Part shown: positions 28,155 through 36,772 of the stretch, piece after piece | How positions within the stretch are numbered: the first letter of the stretch is position 1 | How the letters are laid out: the number at the start of each line of letters is the position of its first letter | NCBI GenBank assembly: GCA_025846845.1 | Contig: JAOYTL010000003.1 | Coordinates: forward strand, 1-64,000 | Length of the DNA: 64,000 bases | Direction: 5' to 3' | From: Alloboseaceae bacterium BT-24-1 | GTDB lineage: Bacteria; Pseudomonadota; Alphaproteobacteria; Rhizobiales; Beijerinckiaceae | Made by a program: the position numbers and the translations under genes | The notes under the pieces: model-generated | The model's database searches: none | Told to the model about the DNA's origin: nothing | What the model saw: the letters and a program-made list of their open reading frames with translations, nothing else

Positions 28155-28791
28155 CGAGCTTCCGCTCGAGCGAGCGGCTCCATTGCGTGAGGGGGAAGCA
28201 CATCGCGAAATAGATGCAGGCGACGGTGATGTAGACGGCGAAAGGCTTGTAGGTGCCGGCCGCGGTGAGCTGACCCTCGCGGGTGAGCTCGACGAAGCCG
28301 ATCACTGCCGCAAGCGAGGTGTTCTTGATCAATTGCACGAGGAAGCCGACCGTCGGCGGGATCGCGATCCGGATCGACTGCGGAATGATGACGTAGCGCA
28401 GCTGCTCGGCCAGCGAGAGCCCGAGCGAGGCTCCCGCCTCCCATTGCGTCCTGGCGATCGAGGTCAACGCGCCGCGCCAGATTTCGCCGAGGAAGGCCGA
28501 GCCATAGACCGAGAAGGCGACGGCCGCGGCGATCCAGGGATTGACCGAGATGCCGGCGAGCGGCAGGCCGAAGAAGATCAGGAACAGCCAGACAAGCAGC
28601 GGCGTGCCCTGGACCAGCTGGATATAGGTCGCCGAGAACCAGCGCAGCGGCGCGATCGGCAGAATGCGCAGGATCGCGAGCGCAAGCCCCAGCACCGCCG
28701 ACCCGGCGAAGGCGACGGCGGTGAGCGCGATCGTCCAGCGCGCCGCCGCGATCAGGTACATCACATCGATGAGGCCGAATTCCCGGATCAT
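28141..28791 (-). CDS. Amino-acid ABC transporter permease (HisM/EhuD class)
   Basis: This 216-aa inner-membrane protein has the polar-amino-acid permease segments LVQGTPLLVWLFLIFFGLP and EAGASLGLSLAEQLRYVIIP. The ATG at 28791 overlaps the preceding permease stop (ATGA). A longer open frame reaching 29478 is the shifted frame of that permease and not part of this gene. Confidence 0.92.
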   Translation of the reverse strand: MIREFGLIDVMYLIAAARWTIALTAVAFAGSAVLGLALAILRILPIAPLRWFSATYIQLVQGTPLLVWLFLIFFGLPLAGISVNPWIAAAVAFSVYGSAFLGEIWRGALTSIARTQWEAGASLGLSLAEQLRYVIIPQSIRIAIPPTVGFLVQLIKNTSLAAVIGFVELTREGQLTAAGTYKPFAVYITVACIYFAMCFPLTQWSRSLERKLDVAR

Positions 28792-29447
28792 CGGACGAAC
28801 ACCAGGCGGTAGATCAGGGCAAAGAGGCCACGGAATCCGATGGCGAGCGCGAGATAGAGCACCCCGATCACGGTGTAGACCTCGAAATCGCGGAAGGTGC
28901 GCGACTGCACGATCGACGCGGCGTGGAACAGGTCCTGCACCGAGATCTGCGAGGCGACGCTGGTCGCCAGCATCAGGAGCACGAACTGGCTGGCGAGCGC
29001 CGGGAACATCGCCTTCAGCGCCGGGAAGACGACGATGTAGCGGAAGACCTGCAGGCCGGAGAGCCCGAGCGAATGGCCGGCCTCGACCTGCGCCTTCGGC
29101 ACCGCCTCCAACCCCGCGCGGACGATCTCGGTGGTGTAGGCGCCGAGATTGATGACGAGCGCGATCATCGCCGCCGTCAGCCCGTCGAGCCTCAGACCGA
29201 AGCTCGGCAGCCCGAAGAAGATCAGGAAGAGCTGCACGATGAGCGGCGTATTGCGGATGATCTCGACATAGGCGCCGATGATGCGACGCAGCCAGGCAGG
29301 GCCATAGGTCCGCCCGGCCGCGCAGAGGACGCCGATGAGAAGCCCGCCGACCATAGCCGCCAGCGACAGCAGAAGCGTGATCCAGACGCCGTCGAGAATG
29401 GACTCCCAGGCGGCAAAGACGTCGCGAAACTGGAGCCCGTATTTCAT
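28788..29447 (-). CDS. Amino-acid ABC transporter permease (HisQ/EhuC class)
   Basis: This 219-aa partner permease has NTPLIVQLFLIFFGLPSFG and the EAA motif EAGHSLGLSGLQVFRYIVVF. I chose the ATG at 29447 (MKYGLQFRDVF); a GTG at 29468 would add seven residues. It is the first gene of the transporter operon and diverges from the IclR gene 156 nt away. Confidence 0.9.
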   Translation of the reverse strand: MKYGLQFRDVFAAWESILDGVWITLLLSLAAMVGGLLIGVLCAAGRTYGPAWLRRIIGAYVEIIRNTPLIVQLFLIFFGLPSFGLRLDGLTAAMIALVINLGAYTTEIVRAGLEAVPKAQVEAGHSLGLSGLQVFRYIVVFPALKAMFPALASQFVLLMLATSVASQISVQDLFHAASIVQSRTFRDFEVYTVIGVLYLALAIGFRGLFALIYRLVFVR

Positions 29448-29602
29448 CGCCGTCAGCCCCGCTGACACCGCGGGCCATGGGCCCGCCGTCCGGATAGGCT
29501 GGACGGATGTTGCGGCGATGCGGTCATCTCTCCCCCTCTTTACCCGGAGGCTAGTTTGGCTTCTTATTTGATGTCAAGCTTCACATATGAAACAGGCGCA
29601 GC

Positions 29603-30388
29603 ATGAGCGTTTTCCCTGAAGCCGAGAATGACGAGAAGGCGGCCTATGCCGCGCCGGCCCTGGAAAAGGGTCTCGACATCCTCGAACTGCTCGCGGAGAC
29701 CGGCGAACCGCTCTCGACGCGCGTCATCGCCGAACGGCTGCAGCGCTCGAAGAGCGAGATCTTCCGCATGGTCTTCGTGCTGCAGCAGCGCGGCTATCTC
29801 GAGCGCGAGGCCGGGACCGACCGCCTCGGCCTGTCACGGCGCCTGTTCGACCTCGGCATCAGGACGCCGGGCGGCAAGCAGCTGACCTCGGTCGTGCTGC
29901 CGCTGATGGAGCGCTTCAGCGAGGAAAGCGGCCAGGCCGCCCATCTCGTCGTGCTGAGCCGGGCTCAGACCGTGGTGCTGGCGACCACAGCCGGCCATCT
30001 TGACGCCAGCGTCATCGTCCGCCCCGGCTATGGCCGCCCGGCGCTCGACGCCAATTCCGGCCTGCTCATCCTCGCCTTCCAGTCGGAGGGACGCCGGCGC
30101 GGGCTGATGCGCGAAGCGCCGGCCGAGATCAGGCAGCGCCTCGACGATCCGGCAACACAAGCCGCGCTCGCCGAGATCCGCACACTCGGCCACCGTATCG
30201 CGCCGAGCCGCGACATCCTCGCCGTCACCGACATTGCCTGCCCGGTCATCGGCCCGGCCGGCCAGGCCGAGGCGGCGATCCTCGTGCCGTGCCTGCAGCG
30301 TCATGGCGTCGAGACCGACGAGAACGCGATCCTGCTCGCGCTCAAGGCCTGCGCCGCCGAGGCAGGCCTGCGCCTGCCCTACGGCTAG
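29603..30388 (+). CDS. IclR-family transcriptional regulator
   Basis: This 261-aa protein has a winged-helix N-terminus (LSTRVIAERLQRSKSEIFRM) and an effector domain ending with ITDIACPVIGPAG-type strands. It is divergent from the amino-acid transporter operon and is its most likely regulator. The intergenic sequence contains the near-symmetric TTCACATATGAA about 25 nt upstream of the start. The ligand is unknown. Confidence 0.88.
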   Translation: MSVFPEAENDEKAAYAAPALEKGLDILELLAETGEPLSTRVIAERLQRSKSEIFRMVFVLQQRGYLEREAGTDRLGLSRRLFDLGIRTPGGKQLTSVVLPLMERFSEESGQAAHLVVLSRAQTVVLATTAGHLDASVIVRPGYGRPALDANSGLLILAFQSEGRRRGLMREAPAEIRQRLDDPATQAALAEIRTLGHRIAPSRDILAVTDIACPVIGPAGQAEAAILVPCLQRHGVETDENAILLALKACAAEAGLRLPYG

Positions 30389-30526
30389 GGCTCATCCGGA
30401 AAAACCGTCGTCTAACCCGGAAAACCCGCGCAATTGCCGCAGCGCCACCCGAAGCCGGCCATATACTCTCCAAGATTGCTCGCGATTTTGCGTCTAACCG
30501 CCGCAACCGCCACGGAGGAGGACGAT

Positions 30527-30736
30527 ATGGCCGAGACCGCGACGAACCCGCAGACCATCGTGATGACCGATCCGGAGTGGATCGCGCTCGAGAGCATCAA
30601 CGAGGAAACGCGCCGCTTCATCTTCGGTGAAACGATGCTGCGCCTGCTTCAGGGCCGTGGTCTGGCCGAACCCGGCGACGAGGTCTGGAAGGTCACACCC
30701 CAGGGCCAGCAGGCGCTCGAAGCCCGCAGCAATTGA
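30527..30736 (+). CDS. Conserved small hypothetical protein (69 aa)
   Basis: The protein starts MAETATNPQTIVMTDPEW after a strong GGAGGAGGA site. The C-terminal half (LRLLQGRGLAEPGDEVWKVT) reads like the end of a winged-helix unit, but no catalytic motif is visible. A longer frame from 30434 adds residues of no obvious character. The function is unknown. Confidence 0.65.
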   Translation: MAETATNPQTIVMTDPEWIALESINEETRRFIFGETMLRLLQGRGLAEPGDEVWKVTPQGQQALEARSN

Positions 30737-30765
30737 TCCTCAGCCCAGTTTCACTTCATACAGGC

Positions 30766-30797
30766 CGTCCCGGGTCTCTTCATGGTGGCCCGGGACG
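30766..30797. repeat. Hairpin downstream of the 69-aa gene
   Basis: The perfect arms CGTCCCGGG and CCCGGGACG enclose a 14-nt loop. It lies 30 nt after the small gene's stop. It may be a terminator-like structure, or a relative of the dispersed palindromes at 187 and 24284. No clear U-run follows. Confidence 0.45.
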
Positions 30798-30895
30798 ACT
30801 TCGTTCAAGGTCGTGTCCATAGACGGTTGCAAGCGCCTGCGGCGGAGCCCATCTCAACGGCACGCCAGCCTGCTCACGCCTCCGGGACCTGACGC

Positions 30896-31222
30896 ATGAA
30901 ACGCCCCGTCACCATCACCATCTCGCATTCGCTCGGCCGCGAGGCGGCCCGCCAGCGGCTGCAGGGCGGCGTCGGCAAGGTCCGCGACAAGCTCGGCGGC
31001 TTCGGCATGCAGCTCGTCGAGGAGAACTGGCAGGACGACACGCTGCATTTCGGCGTCGCCGCCCTCGGTCAGACCGTCCACGGCAAGATCGAGGTCGAAG
31101 ATGCGCTGGTGCGCGTCGAGGTGATGCTGCCTTTGATGCTCGCCATCTTCGCCGAGAAGCTCAAGCTCGGCGTCGAGAAACAGGCCCAGATCCTGCTCGA
31201 GCACAAGCCGACCAAGGCCTGA
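30896..31222 (+). CDS. Polyhydroxyalkanoate-system family protein
   Basis: This 108-aa cytoplasmic protein begins MKRPVTITISHSLGREAARQ, the I-x-H-x-LG-R pattern of the putative PHA-granule-region family. The C-terminus is an amphipathic helix (EVMLPLMLAIFAEKLKLGVE). Family members are found near PHA genes or alone, and their biochemical role is undefined. No PHA synthase or depolymerase is in the window. Confidence 0.75.
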   Translation: MKRPVTITISHSLGREAARQRLQGGVGKVRDKLGGFGMQLVEENWQDDTLHFGVAALGQTVHGKIEVEDALVRVEVMLPLMLAIFAEKLKLGVEKQAQILLEHKPTKA

Positions 31223-31345
31223 CCCTCGCGCCTTGCGCGCCATGTCGCAGCCGCTTCGCGACTTTTGTCTGCCATCGAAGGTTGAATTCGTCCGCGGCGA
31301 TCCGCAAAGTCGCGACATCCCTTCTCGCCTGCCCGCCGGAGACCC

Positions 31346-33112
31346 ATGCATCACGGTCCATTGATCGCCATCATCGTCATGGGCCTCGGCCTCGCCTTCG
31401 TCTTCGGGGCGCTGGCGCAGAAATTGAGGGTTTCCCCGCTCGTCGGCTATCTCCTCGCCGGCGTCGCAGTCGGTCCGTTCACCCCCGGCTTCGTCGCCGA
31501 TCAGGGCCTCGCCAACGACCTCGCCGAAATCGGCGTCATCCTGCTGATGTTCGGCGTCGGCCTGCATTTCTCGCTGAAGGACCTGCTCTCGGTCCGCGCC
31601 ATCGCGGTACCGGGCGCGCTGGTGCAGATCGCCGTGGCGACATTGCTCGGCCTGGGCCTCGCATTGCTGCTCGGCTGGACCGTGATCGCCGGCCTCGTCT
31701 TCGGACTGGCGCTCTCGGTCGCCAGTACCGTCGTGCTGCTGCGTACCTTGCAGGAGCGCCGCATCGTCCAGACCGAGAAGGGCAAGATCGCCGTCGGCTG
31801 GCTGATCGTCGAGGATCTCGCCATGGTCCTGGCGCTGGTCATGATACCGGCGGTCGCCGATGCGCTGAACGGCGGCATCGGCGCCGCTGCCGGAAGCGGG
31901 CCCCTGGCCACACGCTTCGATCTCGGCCTCTGGGGCGTGCTCGGCCTGACGCTCGCCAAGGTCGCTGCCTTCGTCGCCTTCATGCTGATCATCGGGCGTC
32001 GGCTGATCCCCTGGATCCTGCACTGGGTCGCCCATACCGGCTCGCGCGAGCTCTTCCGCCTCGCCGTGCTGGCGATCGCACTCGGCGTCGCCTATCTCGC
32101 CGCCAGCCTGTTCGGCGTCTCCTTCGCGCTCGGCGCCTTCTTCGCCGGCATGATCCTGAGCGAATCGCCGCTCAGCCATCGCGCCGCCGAGGAATCGCTG
32201 CCGCTGCGCGATGCCTTCGCCGTGCTGTTCTTCGTCTCGGTCGGCATGCTCTTCGACCCCGGCATCCTGCTGCGCTCGCCGTTCCCGCTGATCGCCACTA
32301 TCGCGATCATCCTGTTCGGCAAGACCCTGGCGGCCTGGCTGATCGTGCGCGCCTTCGGCAAACCCGATTCGGTCGCGCTGACGATTTCGGCGAGCCTGGC
32401 CCAGATCGGCGAGTTCTCCTTCATCCTCGCCGGGCTCGGTGTCTCGCTGAAGCTGCTGCCCGAGCAGGGCCGCGACCTGATCCTCGCCGGCGCGATCTTC
32501 TCGATCGTGCTCAACCCGCTGCTATTCAAGCTGGTCGACCGCTTCGCTCCGCCCGAACCGGCCCTGGTCAAGCCGAAGCCGGCCGAGCCGGCACCTGTGC
32601 CCGCTCCGGCAGCCCCGGCTGTCGCACCGGAACCCGAGCCTGCACCGGCGCCCGAACGCGACATCGCTCCGACCGCGCTCACCGAGCATATCGTCGTCGT
32701 CGGCTATGGCCGCGTCGGCTCGCTGCTCGGCGCCGGCCTTTCGCTCATGGGCGAGAAGCTGCTGGTGATCGAGGACCAGGACGATGGCGTCGCTGCAGCC
32801 CGGCGCGACGGCGCCGAGGTGCTCGTCGGCAATGCCGCCGATCCGGAGGTGCTCGCCGCCGCCGGGCTGGCGCGGGCAAAACGCCTCTTCGTCGCCATTC
32901 CCGGCAGCTTCGAGGCCGGCCAGGTCTGCGAGCAGGCCCGCAAGCAGAATCCGAGCCTCCCGATCATCGCCCGGGCGCATTCCGTCGCCGAGGTCGAGCA
33001 TCTCAGGGAATGCGGCGCCAGCCGCACCATCATGGGCGAAGCCGAGATCGCCCGCGCCATGCTGGCGCTCTGCGGCAAAAAGGGCGAGGAGCCGGCCCCC
33101 GCAGCGGCCTGA
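31346..33112 (+). CDS. Kef/YbaL-type cation:proton antiporter with TrkA-N domain
   Basis: This 588-aa CPA2 transporter has an N-terminal antiporter domain of about 12 membrane helices (residues 1-395), with GYLLAGVAVGPFTPGFVAD and ALGAFFAGMILSESPLSHRA. A Pro/Ala-rich linker near 405-430 (for example EPAPVPAPAAPAVAPEPEP) joins a C-terminal Rossmann RCK domain (HIVVVGYGRVGSLLGAG). Such proteins exchange K+ or Na+ for H+ and are gated by nucleotides or thiol adducts. Cation specificity is not evident. Confidence 0.9.
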   Translation: MHHGPLIAIIVMGLGLAFVFGALAQKLRVSPLVGYLLAGVAVGPFTPGFVADQGLANDLAEIGVILLMFGVGLHFSLKDLLSVRAIAVPGALVQIAVATLLGLGLALLLGWTVIAGLVFGLALSVASTVVLLRTLQERRIVQTEKGKIAVGWLIVEDLAMVLALVMIPAVADALNGGIGAAAGSGPLATRFDLGLWGVLGLTLAKVAAFVAFMLIIGRRLIPWILHWVAHTGSRELFRLAVLAIALGVAYLAASLFGVSFALGAFFAGMILSESPLSHRAAEESLPLRDAFAVLFFVSVGMLFDPGILLRSPFPLIATIAIILFGKTLAAWLIVRAFGKPDSVALTISASLAQIGEFSFILAGLGVSLKLLPEQGRDLILAGAIFSIVLNPLLFKLVDRFAPPEPALVKPKPAEPAPVPAPAAPAVAPEPEPAPAPERDIAPTALTEHIVVVGYGRVGSLLGAGLSLMGEKLLVIEDQDDGVAAARRDGAEVLVGNAADPEVLAAAGLARAKRLFVAIPGSFEAGQVCEQARKQNPSLPIIARAHSVAEVEHLRECGASRTIMGEAEIARAMLALCGKKGEEPAPAAA

Positions 33113-33119
33113 GCCGGGG

Positions 33120-34055
33120 CTAGCCGTCCTCGTCCATCAACGGGTGCAGGTCGCGCACCATGCTCTTCAGCCGCTCGTCGAGGATGTGGGTGTAGATCTG
33201 CGTCGTCGCGATGTCGGCATGACCGAGCAGCTCCTGCACGACGCGCAAATCGGCGCCATTCTGCAGGAGATGGCTGGCGAAGGCATGGCGCAGCACATGC
33301 GGCGAAACCTTCGCCGGCGACAACCCAGCCGCCGCCGCGAGCGATTTGAGATCGCGCCCGAAGGCCTGACGGGTGAGATGCCCGCTCTCGCCGTCGGAGG
33401 GAAAGAGCCAGCGCCCTTCGGCCGCGCCGTGCTCGCGTAGCAGCGCAAGATGCGCCGAGGCTGCAACGCGCGCCGCCTCGTTCAACGGTACCAGCCGGTC
33501 CTTGTCGCCCTTGCCGCGCACGACCAGGAAGCGTTCGCGCGTGGTCGCGGCCGAAAGCGGCAGCGCGATCAGCTCCGAAACACGCAGGCCGGTGGCGTAG
33601 AGCATCTCGATCAGGCAGCGCATCCTGACGCTGCGCGCCCGCGCCGCCGGCGATTGCTCCGCCTGCTCCGCCATCTGCTGCGCCGTGCCGATCAGCCGAT
33701 CGACCTCGGCGACGCTGAGCACCTTCGGCAGTGGCCGGCCCAGCCGCGGCCCCTCGATCGCGGCCGTTGGATCGCCTCCCACCAACCCTTCGGTATAAAG
33801 GAAGCGGTGGAATTGCCTGACCGCAGAGAGCCGGCGCGCCGCCGAGGAGGCTTTGAGCCCACGCTCCGACAATTCGACGAGATAGGCGCGGACATCGTCC
33901 GCCGTGATCGCGGCCGGCCCGCCCTGGCTGGCAGCGAAGCCGAGATAGTCGTCGAGATCGCGCTCATAGGCTTCGAGCGTGTTCTTGGCTGCGCCACGCT
34001 CTGCCGCCAGCATGTCGAGGAAGCCGTTCAGCCAGGAGCGCGCCTGCTTGCTCAT
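33120..34055 (-). CDS. xerD: Tyrosine recombinase XerD
   Basis: This 311-aa site-specific recombinase resolves chromosome dimers at dif with XerC. It has an N-terminal SAM-like domain and a catalytic domain with all expected residues: Arg in TGLRVSELIAL, Lys in RGKGDKDRLVPL, His-x-x-Arg in HVLRHAFASHLL, and the His and Tyr nucleophile in LGHADIATTQIYTH. Its place in a core neighbourhood (47-aa membrane protein, pabBC, aroK, aroB) argues for housekeeping XerD and not a mobile integrase. It overlaps the upstream small gene (ATGA). Confidence 0.93.
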   Translation of the reverse strand: MSKQARSWLNGFLDMLAAERGAAKNTLEAYERDLDDYLGFAASQGGPAAITADDVRAYLVELSERGLKASSAARRLSAVRQFHRFLYTEGLVGGDPTAAIEGPRLGRPLPKVLSVAEVDRLIGTAQQMAEQAEQSPAARARSVRMRCLIEMLYATGLRVSELIALPLSAATTRERFLVVRGKGDKDRLVPLNEAARVAASAHLALLREHGAAEGRWLFPSDGESGHLTRQAFGRDLKSLAAAAGLSPAKVSPHVLRHAFASHLLQNGADLRVVQELLGHADIATTQIYTHILDERLKSMVRDLHPLMDEDG

Positions 34056-34195
34056 TTCTGCAGCTTCGAGGGCGGCACGATCTCGACCATCTCGCGCGGC
34101 TCGGGCTGCACGAAAGTCACCAGCGCGATCATGCCGCCATAGATCAGGCCGGCGATAACCGCGAGAAACGTCAGAAACTTGAACAGCGTCGGCAC
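34052..34195 (-). CDS. Small single-pass membrane protein (47 aa)
   Basis: Read from the GTG at 34195, the frame encodes VPTLFKFLTFLAVIAGLIYG followed by GMIALVTFVQPEPREMVEIV and a short basic end. One membrane helix covers about residues 3-27, and a conserved-looking PEPREM segment lies outside it. GGGGA lies about 10 nt upstream. An in-frame GTG at 34216 would add seven residues. Its TGA overlaps the xerD ATG, so it is co-translated with xerD. Similar short proteins sit at this place in other Rhizobiales. The function is unknown. Confidence 0.7.
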   Translation of the reverse strand: MPTLFKFLTFLAVIAGLIYGGMIALVTFVQPEPREMVEIVPPSKLQK

Positions 34196-34225
34196 GGCCG
34201 GCGATTCCCCATGCACCCCAACCGG

Positions 34226-36061
34226 TTATTCCTGATCGGTGGGGCGGGACGCAAGCGAAGAACCCGCGAGCCGCGCGATCTGGAGTCCGCGTAGGCTGTT
34301 GCCGACGAACCAGCGCTCGGCCTGGTTCAGGTCATCGAGACGCAATGGCGCCTCGCGGGCAGCGCCGGTTTCGATGAGTTCGCGGCGCAGCACGCCGGGC
34401 AGCAGGCCGTGTTCAAGCGGCGGCGTCAGCAGCAGGCGGCCGCGCTCGACGAAGATATTGCTGCGGCTGGTCTCGGTGACGAAGCCTTGCCGATTAAGGA
34501 GCAGCGCATCGTCGCAGCCTTCCGCCACCGCCTCGGCGAAGGCCTGCTCATAGACCATCCGGCGCGTGGTCTTGTGGCGCAGGAACGGATCGCCGGCATC
34601 GACTCGCTGCCCGGCCAGCGCCATGCGGACCGGCCCATCCGCCGCAGCCGGCATCGTGGCCGAGATGATCTGCAGCATGCCGTTGCGGTGCAATTCACAG
34701 CGCACCCGCCGATCTTCTCCGGCGGGGAATGATGCCTCAATCTCGCTCAGCTGCCCGAGCGCTTGCGCCCGATCGAACCGGAAGCCGAGCGCCGCCGCCG
34801 AAGCGACCAGGCGCTCCAGATGCTGTGGCAACCGGACATAGCCGCCCGACCAGCGCAGCGTCTCGATCAGTCCGTAACCCTCGGCAAGGTCGGTCAGCAC
34901 CCGCGCCTTCAGGCGGCACTCGGCATATTCCTCGGCGGGCCTGGAATCGACGACGATGCCACCACCGACGCCGTAAACCCCCTCACCGCCCGGCAGCAGC
35001 GTCGCCGTCCGGATCGCGACATTGAAATTGAGATCGCCACTGGGCGCGATCATGCCGATCGAGCCGGTGTAGATGTCGCGCGGCGCGGCTTCGAGCTCGC
35101 GGATGATCTCCATCGCGCGCAGCTTCGGTGCACCTGTGACCGATCCGCAAGGGAACAGCGCCTGTATCTGCTCCAGCAGCGACAGGTCCGGCCGCAGCTG
35201 GCTCGTGACCGTCGAGGTCAGCGTGTGGAAGCCCGGATAGGTCTCGACGCTGAACAAGGCCGGCACTGCGACGGAGCCGGCTTCGCTGACCCGGCTCAGA
35301 TCGTTGCGCAAGAGGTCGACGATCATCAGGTTCTCGGCCCGCTGCTTCGGATCGGCACGCAAAGCCGCCTTCGCCGCTTCGTCGGCCTCGGCATCGGCCC
35401 TGCGCGCCGCCGTTCCCTTCATCGGTCGGGTTGTGGCGCGCCCGCCTGATGTCTCGATGAACAGCTCAGGCGAGACCGAGAGGATGCTCGCCTCACCCGT
35501 TGCGACCACGCCGCCATGCGCGACCGGCTGGCTCGCCCGAAGCGCACCGTAGAGAGCAAGCGGATCGCCGCGATAGCGGAAGCGGATCGGGAAGGTCAGG
35601 TTGACCTGATAGGCGTCGCCGGCGTGGAGATAATCGAGCACGCGCTGCACGGCTTCGGCATGGCCCGCTTCATCCAGGCCGAACGCCAAGTCTTCCAGTG
35701 GCGGGGGACACCGCGTCGCGAAACCCTGATCGAGCGTTGCCGACGCGATGCGGCGCGGCGCCTCGAACAGGCCGAACCAGAGGAGGGGCATCCTTCGTCC
35801 GCTCGGCAACAATCCGGCCAGACGCGTCTCGAAGGCATAGCCCAGCTCGTAGGAGAGAAATCCGGCCGCATGGAGACCCCGCGCCAACCCCGCCTCGATT
35901 CGAGCGAAAGCACCCGGAATCTCCGACGGCTCGCCAACCTCCACGATCTCCACGGGGTCGGCGAAGAGCAGCGCCTGCCCTGCCCCGCTACGATTCTCCA
36001 GCAGCACGAAGGGCGGCCGCAGCGCGGCGATCCCGCTATCCTCTCCTGCCGTCGGCATCAT
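34226..36061 (-). CDS. pabB: Aminodeoxychorismate synthase component I fused to aminodeoxychorismate lyase (PabB-PabC)
   Basis: This protein of about 611 aa makes p-aminobenzoate for folate. The N-terminal ~370 residues form the chorismate-binding domain, with the signature ALFPCGSVTGAPKLRAMEII and GSIGMIAPSGDLNFNVAIRT. The C-terminal ~230 residues are a class IV aminotransferase-fold lyase: YGLIETLRWSGGYVRLPQH, the probable PLP lysine in FLRHKTTRRMVYEQ, and NRQGFVTETSRSNIF. The start is at 36061 or possibly 36073. It is divergent from aroK, placing two chorismate-related functions back to back. The glutaminase PabA is not in the window. Confidence 0.92.
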   Translation of the reverse strand: MMPTAGEDSGIAALRPPFVLLENRSGAGQALLFADPVEIVEVGEPSEIPGAFARIEAGLARGLHAAGFLSYELGYAFETRLAGLLPSGRRMPLLWFGLFEAPRRIASATLDQGFATRCPPPLEDLAFGLDEAGHAEAVQRVLDYLHAGDAYQVNLTFPIRFRYRGDPLALYGALRASQPVAHGGVVATGEASILSVSPELFIETSGGRATTRPMKGTAARRADAEADEAAKAALRADPKQRAENLMIVDLLRNDLSRVSEAGSVAVPALFSVETYPGFHTLTSTVTSQLRPDLSLLEQIQALFPCGSVTGAPKLRAMEIIRELEAAPRDIYTGSIGMIAPSGDLNFNVAIRTATLLPGGEGVYGVGGGIVVDSRPAEEYAECRLKARVLTDLAEGYGLIETLRWSGGYVRLPQHLERLVASAAALGFRFDRAQALGQLSEIEASFPAGEDRRVRCELHRNGMLQIISATMPAAADGPVRMALAGQRVDAGDPFLRHKTTRRMVYEQAFAEAVAEGCDDALLLNRQGFVTETSRSNIFVERGRLLLTPPLEHGLLPGVLRRELIETGAAREAPLRLDDLNQAERWFVGNSLRGLQIARLAGSSLASRPTDQE

Positions 36062-36181
36062 GCGCCCCACCACCCCATCGCGGCGCTACAAGCCCGGCTT
36101 GGGAGCCCTGGTCAACCGCTGCTCGCGGGACGTGGCGGCGCTGCGATCCTCATGCTAGAGCGGGCGGGAGGAATTCTTTCG

Positions 36182-36772
36182 ATGACGATGGCGGAAACGA
36201 TCGAACAGGTGGACCGGATCGCCCTGCGTGCGGCGCTTGGGGCGCGGGCGGTGGTGCTGGTGGGCATGATGGGCTCGGGCAAGAGCTCGGTCGGCAAGCG
36301 CCTTGGCGCGCGCCTCGGCCTGCCCTTCGTCGACGCCGACACCGAGATCGAGACCGCCGCCGGCATGACGATCCCGGAGATTTTCGCCCAGCGCGGCGAA
36401 AGCGAATTCCGTGACGGCGAGCGCCGGGTCATCTCCCGCATTCTGGCGACGCGCGCCCCCCTCGTGCTGGCGACCGGCGGCGGCGCCTTCATGAACGCCG
36501 ACACCCGCGCCCGCATCGCCGAGCTCGGCGTCTCGATCTGGCTGAAGGCCGAATTCGACGTGCTGATGCGCCGCGTCCGCAAGCGCAGCAACCGCCCCTT
36601 GCTCCAGACTACCGACCCGGAGGCGACGATGCACCGGATGCTGGCCGAGCGCGAACCGATCTATGCACTGGCCGACATCACGCTGATCTCGCGCGACGAC
36701 CCGCACGAGGTCGTCGTCGAGGATGCGATGGCTGCGCTCGACCGGCGGCTGCGCGAGGAGGACACGCGATGA
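36182..36772 (+). CDS. aroK: Shikimate kinase
   Basis: This 196-aa enzyme phosphorylates shikimate in aromatic amino-acid synthesis. It has the P-loop GMMGSGKSSVGKRLG, the shikimate-binding VDADTEIE and the GGGAFMN glycine motif. The lid is RSNRPLLQ. The ATG at 36182 gives the conserved length; an ATG at 36152 is possible. The stop overlaps the aroB start (ATGA). Confidence 0.95.
   Translation: MTMAETIEQVDRIALRAALGARAVVLVGMMGSGKSSVGKRLGARLGLPFVDADTEIETAAGMTIPEIFAQRGESEFRDGERRVISRILATRAPLVLATGGGAFMNADTRARIAELGVSIWLKAEFDVLMRRVRKRSNRPLLQTTDPEATMHRMLAEREPIYALADITLISRDDPHEVVVEDAMAALDRRLREEDTR

Noticed and set aside
24397..29447. A full ectoine/hydroxyectoine degradation operon
   Set aside because: DoeA, EutC, DoeC and DoeD are not present and the regulator is of a different family. 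I report only a partial resemblance.
28141..29478. A 445-codon frame as a fused permease
   Set aside because: Only the part downstream of 28791 shows permease character. The upstream part is the shifted frame of the other permease.
31282..33123. A 613-codon plus-strand frame overlapping the Kef antiporter
   Set aside because: It is the shifted frame of the antiporter gene, Arg-rich and without membrane helices. The other frame gives a full antiporter.
33120..34055. XerD-like gene as a phage or island integrase
   Set aside because: Sequence length, motifs and position in a core neighbourhood fit housekeeping XerD.
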